Assembly: GCA_020636255.1 (NCBI GenBank)
Contig: JACJYE010000008.1
Location: forward strand, 62,001-126,000
Length of the DNA: 64,000 nucleotides
DNA from: Lewinellaceae bacterium
GTDB taxonomy: Bacteria > Bacteroidota > Bacteroidia > Chitinophagales > Saprospiraceae
Reading direction: 5' to 3'
Position numbers and translations under genes: made by a program
Shown: one piece after another, positions 8,134-15,491 of the stretch
How the letters are laid out: every line of letters begins with the position of its first letter
Numbering within the stretch: the stretch's first letter is position 1
Notes under the pieces: generated by a model
What the model was told of the DNA's origin: nothing
Databases searched by the model: none
The model's input: only the letters and a program-made list of their open reading frames with translations

Positions 8134-8141
8134 TACTTTTG
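8134..8141 (+). promoter_or_regulatory. TAnnTTTG promoter motif upstream of ccmE
   Basis: TACTTTTG matches the Bacteroidota -7 consensus TAnnTTTG exactly. It lies 42 bp before the ccmE ATG in the 141-bp divergent ccmB/ccmE spacer. The expected -33 TTTG is not convincingly placed. Confidence 0.5.
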
Positions 8142-8183
8142 CGGTGTATTTTAGTTGCAACAAACCACTAACCACCTTCGGCC

Positions 8184-8579
8184 ATGAAAAAGATCTATAT
8201 CATCGCCATCGTCATGATCGCCGCCGCGATCATCCTGCTGACTACGGCTGCAGAAGATATGAGCACCTATTCCACCTTCGCGGATGCCGCCAGGTCCGGC
8301 GACCGCGTTAAGATCGCCGGGCAGCTCTCCAAAGACAAGGAGATGTACTACAATCCGGAAAAGGACCCCAATTACTTTAGCTTCTACATCCGCGATACCA
8401 AAGGCGATGAACAAAAGGTCGTCCTGCTGTCTGAGAAACCCCAGGATTTTGAGTTGTCTGAGCAGGTCGTATTGACCGGCCAGATGAAGGATGATGCCTT
8501 CGTGGCGACGGACCTGCTCATGAAATGCCCTTCGAAGTACAAAGACGAAGAGGTTTATATTAAAGAGGAGGGCAAATAA
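8184..8579 (+). CDS. ccmE: Cytochrome c maturation heme chaperone CcmE, CXXXY type
   Basis: 131 residues: an N-terminal signal anchor (residues 4-22) and a periplasmic OB-fold domain that carries heme from CcmC to CcmF. Classical CcmE binds heme through a His in HXXXY. Here the site reads CPSKY (Cys115 to Tyr119), the CXXXY variant known from Desulfovibrio and some archaea. The OB-fold strands are visible as DRVKIAGQL, YFSFYIRDT, KVVLL and EQVVLTGQM. The gene sits 56 bp upstream of ccmF on the same strand, which supports the call strongly despite the low overall similarity expected for this variant. Confidence 0.85.
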   Translation: MKKIYIIAIVMIAAAIILLTTAAEDMSTYSTFADAARSGDRVKIAGQLSKDKEMYYNPEKDPNYFSFYIRDTKGDEQKVVLLSEKPQDFELSEQVVLTGQMKDDAFVATDLLMKCPSKYKDEEVYIKEEGK

Positions 8580-8635
8580 GCGGCTAATAGTATCAAGCCC
8601 CTCCATACCCTCACGTAGAAAAAAGATATCCCCTG

Positions 8636-11500
8636 ATGCAGGAAATACAATATGTTGGCGAACACCTACTGCCGGGGCGCATCGGCCAGGTAGCCATTTT
8701 ACTCGCTTTTGTGGCCAGCCTGCTGGCTGCTGTTGCTTACTTTTTCGCTACCCAGCGCCGCAGCCTGCCCGAGGCCGGGCAATGGCTGCTTATCGGCCGG
8801 GGCGCATTCCTTGCACACGCCCTGAGTGTTTTTGCGATCATCGGGGTTATTTTCTACGCCATGGCCAACCAGTACTTCGAGTACCAGTACGTACAGGCCC
8901 ACGTATCGGAAGAGCTGCCGATGAAATACATTTTCTCCGCATTCTGGGAGGGGCAGGAAGGCAGTTTTCTGCTGTGGATGTTCTGGCATGTGGTGCTCGG
9001 CCTGGTGCTGATGGCCAGCGCGCAGAGATGGGAAGCCCCTACCCTCTCGGTGCTGTCGCTGATCCAGCTGTTCATCGGTTCCATGATCCTGGGCATTTAC
9101 ATCGGCTTTGGTGATGAGCCTACCCGCATTGGCAGTAACCCCATGATGTTGCTCCGCGATGTAATGGACGCTCCCATTTTCGCCAGCGCGGATTACGTCA
9201 GCCAGATCAAAGGCAACGGCCTGAACCCGCTGTTGCAGAACTACTGGATGACCATACACCCCCCTACCCTGTTCCTCGGGTTTGCTTCAACATCGATACC
9301 CTTTAGTTATGCCATCGCGGGCTTGTGGACGAACGAACACAAAGGCTGGCACCAGCCTGCGTTGCGCTGGGCCCTCTTCAGCGGGGCCATCCTGGGTACG
9401 GGTATCCTGATGGGCGGCGCCTGGGCCTACGAAGCCCTGAGCTTCGGCGGATACTGGGCATGGGACCCCGTAGAGAACATGTCGCTCGTACCCTGGCTGG
9501 TGCTCCTGGCAGGGTTGCACGCCAACCTGATCGCAAAAAACACGGGCCACTCCGTGCGCAGCGCCTACGTCTACTACCTGCTCACCTTTATCTTCATCGC
9601 CTACTCGACCTTCCTGACCCGCAGCGGCGTATTGGGAGATACCTCCGTACACGCTTTTACGGAAATGGGGCTGGAATGGCAACTGATAGGTTTTATCGCC
9701 GCCTTCGTGCTCCTATCGGCCATCCTGCTGGGCGCCCGCTACAAGCAGATACCCAGCCCACCTAAAGAAGAGCCGACGGGTTCCAGAGAATTCTGGATGT
9801 TCATCGGCACGCTGGTGCTCCTGTTCTCCGCCCTCATCATCACGGCCTCTACTTCCTTACCGGTATACAACAAGATCAGGCAGGCCTTTAACCCGCTGTT
9901 CGAAGGGCGGGTGATCACCGACCCGATACCGCATTACAATAAGTACCAGATCTGGATCGCCGTATTCATCGCCCTGTTGTCGGGCATCTCGCAATTCCTG
10001 CGCTACCGGGAGTTCAATTTCAGCAAATACGCCCGCCGTTTCGGCCTGCACATAGGTATCGCACTGGTGTTGTCGGCTGTAATGGTTTTCCTTACGACCC
10101 GCTGGATCGACGTCAACGCCTGGCAGTACGTCACGCTGCTGTTTTTCGGCTGGTTCACGCTGCTGGCCAATGCCGACTACCTGATCACCTTCATCAAAGG
10201 CAATGTCAGAATGGCCGGCTCCACCCTGTCGCATATCGGCTTCGGGGTGATGATCATCGGCATACTCGCGTCGGGGCTCAACCAGCGGGTCATCTCCAAA
10301 AATTTCTTCGTGATGGACGGCCTGATCGAAGGGGCCTCCGATGAACAGATGCGCAGCAACATCCTCCTGTTTAAAGGCAGCCCGATGGTTATGGAAGGCT
10401 ACGAAGTGGCGTATACCCAGGACACCATCGACCATTTTACCCGCACCTTTACCGTGAATTACAAAAGGAAGAACAAAAAAGGCGAGGTCGTGGAATCCTT
10501 CGACCTGCACCCCAATATCCTGTACGATAAGTCCTTTACCAAAGTGGCGGCGTCCAACCCTTCCACGAAGCGCTACTGGGACCGCGATATCTTTACCCAC
10601 ATTGCCTCCCTTCCTCAGGTGGAGATCGATATGGACTACCGCCGGCAGCGCGAAGACAGCCTCAACTACCGCCTGCACCAGGCCGTCGTCGGTGAGGCCA
10701 TATCCTTTCCCGACACCGTACAGCTCAGCAATCCCGATACGTTCACGATCAGAACCTATCGCGCTGCCGTTGTGGCCATCGACCGGGCGCCTACGCACCC
10801 CGATTATACCCCCGAAGAAGGCGACATAGCCATCGGCGCAACGATAGAGGTGAGCCGGAACGATGCCGACAGTGTGTTTACAGTGCACCCGGTTCTGGTG
10901 CTGCGCGGGCAGCTGCTGTACAGCTATCCTGCGCAGATCAACGAACTGAGCACCAGGATACGCCTGAATGACGGGGTGTTCGACGCCGTTTTCACGCCGG
11001 AGATGAACCTGGATTACCAAACCTTTACCTTCAGGCAGGGCGATGAAATAAACCTGAACGGCTACCGCATCCGGTTTGCCGGGTTCAACCGCCAGCCGCA
11101 GCACCCCAATTACCAACCCAGGGAGGATGACATCGCCGTTAGTGCGATGATGCAGGTGCAGGCGCCCGACGGGCAGTCCTATGACGCCCAGCCCGTCTAC
11201 CTGATCCGCGACAGCCGGCCTTTTAACCTGAAAGACGAGATACCTGAACTGGGCATGCACTTCCGCTTTACCGGTATCGACCCCGCTACCGAAAGCATAG
11301 AAATGATGGCCGCCCAGGCCCCTCCGAAACCCCTTGTCATCCCCTTCGAACTCGCGTCCAACTCGCTACGCTCCGACTATATCGTTCTGGAAGCTATCGA
11401 ATTTCCGGGCATCAACCTGTTCTGGGCTGGTTCCTGCCTCATGATGATCGGGCTGCTCTTCAGTATGTTCGTCAGGATAAGGCAGTGGCAGCAGGCGTAA
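8636..11500 (+). CDS. ccmF: Cytochrome c biogenesis protein CcmF (CcmF/CcsA family)
   Basis: A 954-residue polytopic membrane protein of the heme-handling protein family that ligates heme to apocytochrome c. The tryptophan-rich WWD-type motif GGYWAWDPVENMSLVPWLV is near residues 269-287. The His-bearing segment WMTIHPPTLFLG is near residues 204-215, and another conserved block is TFLTRSGVLGDTSVHAFTE. About 12-14 spans fill residues 15-560. A large soluble region of about 350 residues follows, then one final span near residues 925-945. This is much longer than E. coli CcmF (~650) and fits the extended Bacteroidota form. Its stop lies 5 bp before the next gene, so they are probably one transcript with ccmE. 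Confidence 0.93.
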   Translation: MQEIQYVGEHLLPGRIGQVAILLAFVASLLAAVAYFFATQRRSLPEAGQWLLIGRGAFLAHALSVFAIIGVIFYAMANQYFEYQYVQAHVSEELPMKYIFSAFWEGQEGSFLLWMFWHVVLGLVLMASAQRWEAPTLSVLSLIQLFIGSMILGIYIGFGDEPTRIGSNPMMLLRDVMDAPIFASADYVSQIKGNGLNPLLQNYWMTIHPPTLFLGFASTSIPFSYAIAGLWTNEHKGWHQPALRWALFSGAILGTGILMGGAWAYEALSFGGYWAWDPVENMSLVPWLVLLAGLHANLIAKNTGHSVRSAYVYYLLTFIFIAYSTFLTRSGVLGDTSVHAFTEMGLEWQLIGFIAAFVLLSAILLGARYKQIPSPPKEEPTGSREFWMFIGTLVLLFSALIITASTSLPVYNKIRQAFNPLFEGRVITDPIPHYNKYQIWIAVFIALLSGISQFLRYREFNFSKYARRFGLHIGIALVLSAVMVFLTTRWIDVNAWQYVTLLFFGWFTLLANADYLITFIKGNVRMAGSTLSHIGFGVMIIGILASGLNQRVISKNFFVMDGLIEGASDEQMRSNILLFKGSPMVMEGYEVAYTQDTIDHFTRTFTVNYKRKNKKGEVVESFDLHPNILYDKSFTKVAASNPSTKRYWDRDIFTHIASLPQVEIDMDYRRQREDSLNYRLHQAVVGEAISFPDTVQLSNPDTFTIRTYRAAVVAIDRAPTHPDYTPEEGDIAIGATIEVSRNDADSVFTVHPVLVLRGQLLYSYPAQINELSTRIRLNDGVFDAVFTPEMNLDYQTFTFRQGDEINLNGYRIRFAGFNRQPQHPNYQPREDDIAVSAMMQVQAPDGQSYDAQPVYLIRDSRPFNLKDEIPELGMHFRFTGIDPATESIEMMAAQAPPKPLVIPFELASNSLRSDYIVLEAIEFPGINLFWAGSCLMMIGLLFSMFVRIRQWQQA

Positions 11501-11505
11501 GGCTC

Positions 11506-12276
11506 ATGCACACGATAACGCTCATAGGCGCAGGGAACGTGGGCTACCACCTCGGGCACAGGCTGGTGGAAATAGGCTGTACGGTGCCTCAGGTGTTCAG
11601 CCGCAGGATGGAAAAAGCCCGGGAACTGGCAACATTACTGGGCGCAGCGCCTGTCAACAGGCTGGACGGCATCCTGCCGGAGGCCGATCTTTATATCCTG
11701 GCTGTGGCCGACGGCGCTATCGGGCACGTCGCTCAAGAACTAAGCCGCATCCTGCCTGCCGAAAAGGCCGTAGTGCATTGCTCCGGCGCCACTCCCTCTA
11801 CCGTGCTCGCCCCTTTTTTTCCACGGCATGGCGTTTTCTATCCCCTGCAAACCTTCTCCCGCTCGCGGGAGCCTGATTTCAGCCGAATACCGATTTGCGT
11901 ATACAGCCCCGAGGCCGGCCTTCGGGAAGCCTTGCTGGAACTCGGCCGGCTGGCCGGAGCGATGGCCTACGAAGCAGATGATGCACAACGGGAAGCCCTG
12001 CACGTTGCTGCCGTTTTCGCCAACAATTTCAGCAACTACCTCTTCCACGTTGCCCATGAAATACTGGCCCAGGAAAAGCTGCCCTTCAGCCTGTTGCAGC
12101 CCCTCATACTGGAAACCGCGCTAAAGGTACAGGAGCACCCGCCCCGTGAAATGCAGACCGGCCCGGCACGCCGCGGAGACCGCGCCACTATCGAACGGCA
12201 CCTGGAATATTTACAGCAATACCCGAAGCTCGCTGCCATTTACGAAATGTTGTCCAAAGCCATCCAGGAAGAATAA
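11506..12276 (+). CDS. Rossmann-fold and DUF2520 domain protein
   Basis: 256 residues. The N-terminal dinucleotide-binding motif ITLIGAGNVGYHL starts right after the ATG at 11506 (an upstream frame start at 11485 overlaps ccmF and adds nothing conserved). The N-terminal half resembles NADP-dependent oxidoreductases of the ProC type, including the CSGATPS and HGVFYPLQTFS blocks. The C-terminal half is the all-helical DUF2520 region with a conserved VAAVFANNFSNYLFHVA motif. The family's reaction is not established; an NAD(P)-dependent reductase role is inferred from the fold. It follows ccmF by 5 bp. Confidence 0.85.
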   Translation: MHTITLIGAGNVGYHLGHRLVEIGCTVPQVFSRRMEKARELATLLGAAPVNRLDGILPEADLYILAVADGAIGHVAQELSRILPAEKAVVHCSGATPSTVLAPFFPRHGVFYPLQTFSRSREPDFSRIPICVYSPEAGLREALLELGRLAGAMAYEADDAQREALHVAAVFANNFSNYLFHVAHEILAQEKLPFSLLQPLILETALKVQEHPPREMQTGPARRGDRATIERHLEYLQQYPKLAAIYEMLSKAIQEE

Positions 12277-12303
12277 CCATCGAAACATTCACCAACCATA
12301 CAC

Positions 12304-12588
12304 ATGCGCATCGCAGGATACATCGACCACCCCGCTCTGAAGATCACCATCTTTCAGCTGGAGAATAAGTTCATCGTCAAATTCGAATCGGGCCTGTTCG
12401 AGCTGGCCTATAAATACCGAATGGGAGAAGGCGTTGATAGCGTACAGGACATTCACCACCTGGTAGATGACGCTTTTATACACGACGTACAGGAGCAGAT
12501 GGCCGGTATGCGGCGTACGCATGCCGCAGCACTGCAACGCCAGGCGCCCGGTGATGATGTGGACGAGGCCTTTGAAGAGATTATATGA
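12304..12588 (+). CDS. Small conserved hypothetical protein
   Basis: 94 residues, starting MRIAGYIDHPALKITIFQLE. It is predicted to have an N-terminal beta-rich part and a helical C-terminus, with no signal peptide or membrane span. The beginning resembles short uncharacterised Bacteroidota proteins I recall, but no function can be given. It follows the DUF2520 gene by 27 bp on the same strand and converges on the PiT-like gene with only 4 bp between them. Its reading frame is the same strand as its operon neighbours and its codon use looks like theirs, which argues that it is real. Confidence 0.6.
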   Translation: MRIAGYIDHPALKITIFQLENKFIVKFESGLFELAYKYRMGEGVDSVQDIHHLVDDAFIHDVQEQMAGMRRTHAAALQRQAPGDDVDEAFEEII

Positions 12589-12592
12589 CCGG

Positions 12593-13546
12593 CTACCTGG
12601 AAAGGAACTGAATGACAAATACCAGCAGAATGCTGATCATCAGGCCGAAGAATATTTTCCCCAGATCCATAAAGACCATTCTGCCGATCTTTTTAGACAG
12701 CTTTTGTTCTAACCGCAGGTGAATGGCGATCTCCCGCCCTGCCAGCAAACCGACGAATACCCAGGTGGTGCTCATCGGCACATTGCTGAGCTCTTTGAAA
12801 AAGTACAGTACAAGGCCGTAGAGAAAATCGATGATGGTAGCTGAGCGAATATCGACGGTGTTCGTCTTGGACTTGACGATGCTCTGGATGGCCCCGCCTT
12901 TGCTGTAAAAAATATAGGCCAGCAGCAACAAGAGCAGCGACAGCGATATGGCCAGGCCGGTTCCACTGAGCGACCGCGGCAGGTAAACGAAGATATTGGC
13001 AAAGTCCTGGATGAGCCATTGCGACCATAGGAAGCCCGTCGACAGCCACTGGAGGGGCACCCAAAACTGCATTTCCCGCCTGCTGGGCTCCGTTTCAATG
13101 AAGTATTTCTCCACCAGTTTCGAGATAACCAGGTAAACGACGATGGCCACGATAAAAGCCAGCGCGTAACCGTAGACCGATTTTTTGACCATCTCCCCCA
13201 GGTTCTCCGGGTTGAAAAAGGTCAGGATCATAAACGAAGTGCTTACCGGTATGCCGGTGCGGGTCAGGGCCATCAGCACGACCGGCGGCAACAGGTAATA
13301 CCAGGCAAAAGAAGCGGGAAGCGGGTATTTCGATAAACGGCCGTAAGAAACATCGCCACTGTAATGGTACCAGCCATAGATCATGGTGGCCGTCAGTATA
13401 CTCGCAGCGAAGAACCAAAGGACCAGCCAGGAGCGCTTCTCGTTGGAGCTTAAGAAAGTGCCCAACGTCTGAATGCTGTCGTTGCCCACGACGGAATAGC
13501 CCGCCAGAGCAAAACCGAGCCACATGATGATAAGGGAAGAGTCCAT
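12593..13546 (-). CDS. PiT-like inorganic phosphate transporter family protein
   Basis: 317 residues with about eight hydrophobic segments. The N-terminal motif GYSVVGNDSIQTLGTFLSSN resembles the GANDxANxxGT signature of PiT sodium/phosphate symporters. An inverted second copy of the theme appears in the C-terminal half as KELSNVPMSTTWVFVGLLAG, where PiT proteins also carry a conserved S-T-T-x-x-xx-G. The protein is shorter than most PiT members and the substrate may differ (phosphate or sulfate). It diverges across a 345-bp AT-rich region from the lipoprotein/TonB receptor genes, which hints at shared control of an uptake system. Confidence 0.65.
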   Translation of the reverse strand: MDSSLIIMWLGFALAGYSVVGNDSIQTLGTFLSSNEKRSWLVLWFFAASILTATMIYGWYHYSGDVSYGRLSKYPLPASFAWYYLLPPVVLMALTRTGIPVSTSFMILTFFNPENLGEMVKKSVYGYALAFIVAIVVYLVISKLVEKYFIETEPSRREMQFWVPLQWLSTGFLWSQWLIQDFANIFVYLPRSLSGTGLAISLSLLLLLLAYIFYSKGGAIQSIVKSKTNTVDIRSATIIDFLYGLVLYFFKELSNVPMSTTWVFVGLLAGREIAIHLRLEQKLSKKIGRMVFMDLGKIFFGLMISILLVFVIQFLSR

Positions 13547-13891
13547 TGAGTGTCCAGTTGGTTTTACGTTATTGCGAAAATAGAAATATTTCTGCTAATG
13601 GGGCGCCCGGGAAACAAAGAGCAGCATCCGGATAGCCCATTTAAAAGCATAATTAAACTCAATATTAATCCCAGGTTAATTTTACATAAACCCACCATCG
13701 CCCTCATTCCGGGTTATCGCGCGCATAAACCTTACAATAATCTGTTTAACAATTATATACACATTATTATAAATAATACATATCCTCTGTTCAGCTTAAT
13801 TATTTATTAACACAGAATTAATCCTGAGTTATTACTAATGATCGACATTTGCCTTCGATTTTATGATTCAAAAAAACAAAAACACAAGTTT
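13547..13891. promoter_or_regulatory. AT-rich divergent control region
   Basis: About 345 bp without a convincing gene, clearly AT-richer than its flanks. It contains several TTAAT/TTAAC words and stretches such as TTTACATAAACC. On the minus strand, TATTTTCG upstream of the PiT-like gene differs from TAnnTTTG at one position. On the plus strand, GACATTTG near 13846 is likewise one mismatch away. It probably holds back-to-back promoters; no specific operator is assigned. Confidence 0.45.
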
Positions 13892-15373
13892 ATGAATCTT
13901 AGAGTATTAGCCCTGTTGATCGGCACCTTTGGCCTACTGTTCACAGCCTGTGATAAAGACGATAGCAGCCCGTCATTTGACGCTCCTAAGGTAACCGCTC
14001 CCAGTGGCGTTACGACGGTAGAGGCAAGTGCTACTGGACAGACTGTAAGCTTTACCGTATCCATCGACCAGGACCTGACTGCCACATACGCTGCAGTAGG
14101 TACCGGCGTAACCATTAGCAATGCTACAGGTAGCGTTAGCGGTTCTACCGTTACCATCAACTACGATGCCGGCTCTTCTACCGGCGCTGCTTCCATCACG
14201 CTGACCGTTACGGACTCCGAAGGGCAGTCTGCTGCCGGAACGGCAGTCTTCAACATTACGAAAGTGAGCACCGTTCGGTTGACCACCAACATCTCTGCCG
14301 ATGCCACCTGGACGGCTGATAAGGTTTATGTTCTGGGCGGCCGTATCGCCGTATTGGATGGTGTCACCCTGACTATCGAGCCGGGCACCGTTATCAAAGG
14401 CGAAGCCGGTACGGGCGCCAACGCTACGGCCCTGCTCGTTGCCCGTGGTGGCAAACTGATGGCTGAAGGCACGGCCGATGCTCCGATCATCTTCACTTCT
14501 GTCGCTGACGAGATCACTCCGGACGACATCGCAGCCGGCAATTTTGCCAGCCCCAACCTCGACCCGGACATCAACGGCCTGTGGGGCGGTTTGATCGTTC
14601 TGGGCAAAGCCAAGATCTCTGCTTCCAACGATAACGGCGACGTTTCCGAAGTACAGATTGAAGGTATTCCTACTTCTGACCCCAACGGCCTCTATGGCGG
14701 CGACAACGATGCCGACAACTCTGGTGTCCTGAAATACATCTCTATCCGCCACGGCGGCACCAACATCGGCGAAGGCAACGAGATCAACGGCCTGACGCTG
14801 GGTGGTGTCGGTTCTGGTACGGTTATCGAAAATATCGAGATCGTTTCCAACCAGGATGATGGTATAGAATGGTTCGGCGGCACGGTAAACGTAAAGAACA
14901 TAGTCGTCTGGAACGTCGGTGACGACGGCATCGACACGGACCAGGCCTACGCTGGCACCATCGATAACTTCGTTGTTATCACCCCTGCCGGTAGCTGCTT
15001 CGAGCTGGACGGCCCCGAAGGCACCTATACTGCACGCCACACCATCCAGAATGGTACGGTCATCGCCGTAACTGCCGAGCGCAAGATCGGTGGTTCTCTG
15101 ATCGACGTAGACAACAGCACGCCGGTAGATATGAAAAATATCCACTTTGTGGCTCCGCTGTCTGGGCAAGGATTGTCGGTTACGGAAGATGAAGTGGCTA
15201 ACTCTACTTTCGAAAATGTCACTTTTGATATCGATGCAGCCGAGCTTTCCACACTGATGGAGCAAGGCGGCGCTATTCCTGCCGGTATTTCTGCCGGTGG
15301 TTCTTCGCAGGCCAACACAGCTGTCATGTCCTGGACCTGGGCAGCTCAGGCCGGCCAACTGAGCGGGCTCTAA
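13892..15373 (+). CDS. Surface lipoprotein with right-handed beta-helix domain
   Basis: 493 residues. A type II signal MNLRVLALLIGTFGLLFTAC ends in the lipid Cys20, followed by DKDDS, the acidic signal for surface export of lipoproteins in Bacteroidota. Residues ~30-130 form one or two Ig-like beta domains. The rest is a parallel beta-helix rich in short Gly/Asn/Asp turns (for example GLWGGLIVLGKAKIS and NIEIVSNQDDGIEWFGG). There is no T9SS tail. An upstream ATG at 13838 would add 18 residues with no signal character, so the ATG at 13892 is preferred. It is followed by a strong hairpin and then a TonB receptor; such pairs usually bind and import one ligand, which is unknown here. Confidence 0.75.
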   Translation: MNLRVLALLIGTFGLLFTACDKDDSSPSFDAPKVTAPSGVTTVEASATGQTVSFTVSIDQDLTATYAAVGTGVTISNATGSVSGSTVTINYDAGSSTGAASITLTVTDSEGQSAAGTAVFNITKVSTVRLTTNISADATWTADKVYVLGGRIAVLDGVTLTIEPGTVIKGEAGTGANATALLVARGGKLMAEGTADAPIIFTSVADEITPDDIAAGNFASPNLDPDINGLWGGLIVLGKAKISASNDNGDVSEVQIEGIPTSDPNGLYGGDNDADNSGVLKYISIRHGGTNIGEGNEINGLTLGGVGSGTVIENIEIVSNQDDGIEWFGGTVNVKNIVVWNVGDDGIDTDQAYAGTIDNFVVITPAGSCFELDGPEGTYTARHTIQNGTVIAVTAERKIGGSLIDVDNSTPVDMKNIHFVAPLSGQGLSVTEDEVANSTFENVTFDIDAAELSTLMEQGGAIPAGISAGGSSQANTAVMSWTWAAQAGQLSGL

Positions 15374-15422
15374 GCCACATAGAACAGGTGTTTTCAATTA
15401 AATTCAACTTCTGAACGAAGGT

Positions 15423-15475
15423 GAAAAGATTCATAAAGCATATTTATGAATCTTTTCGCTTTTATTGTTTTTGCC
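15423..15475 (+). terminator. Strong hairpin between lipoprotein and TonB receptor genes
   Basis: A perfect 15-bp inverted repeat (15423-15437 with 15443-15457, arm GAAAAGATTCATAAA, five-base loop) is followed by a T-rich stretch to about 15475. It looks like an intrinsic terminator or attenuator, 34 bp before the receptor ATG. Confidence 0.8.
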
Positions 15476-15491
15476 TAAATATTTAAACACG

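Noticed and set aside
9857..11260. 467-codon minus-strand frame inside ccmF
   Set aside because: It is a shadow of the GC-rich ccmF coding sequence; the plus frame has the CcmF motifs.
13550..13810. 86-codon plus-strand frame in the AT-rich divergent region
   Set aside because: Composition is that of AT-rich non-coding DNA and it overlaps the predicted promoters; no signal or motif is seen.
15465..15491. TTG start extending the TonB receptor upstream
   Set aside because: It would put the start in the tail of the terminator-like hairpin and spoil the signal peptide that begins at 15492.
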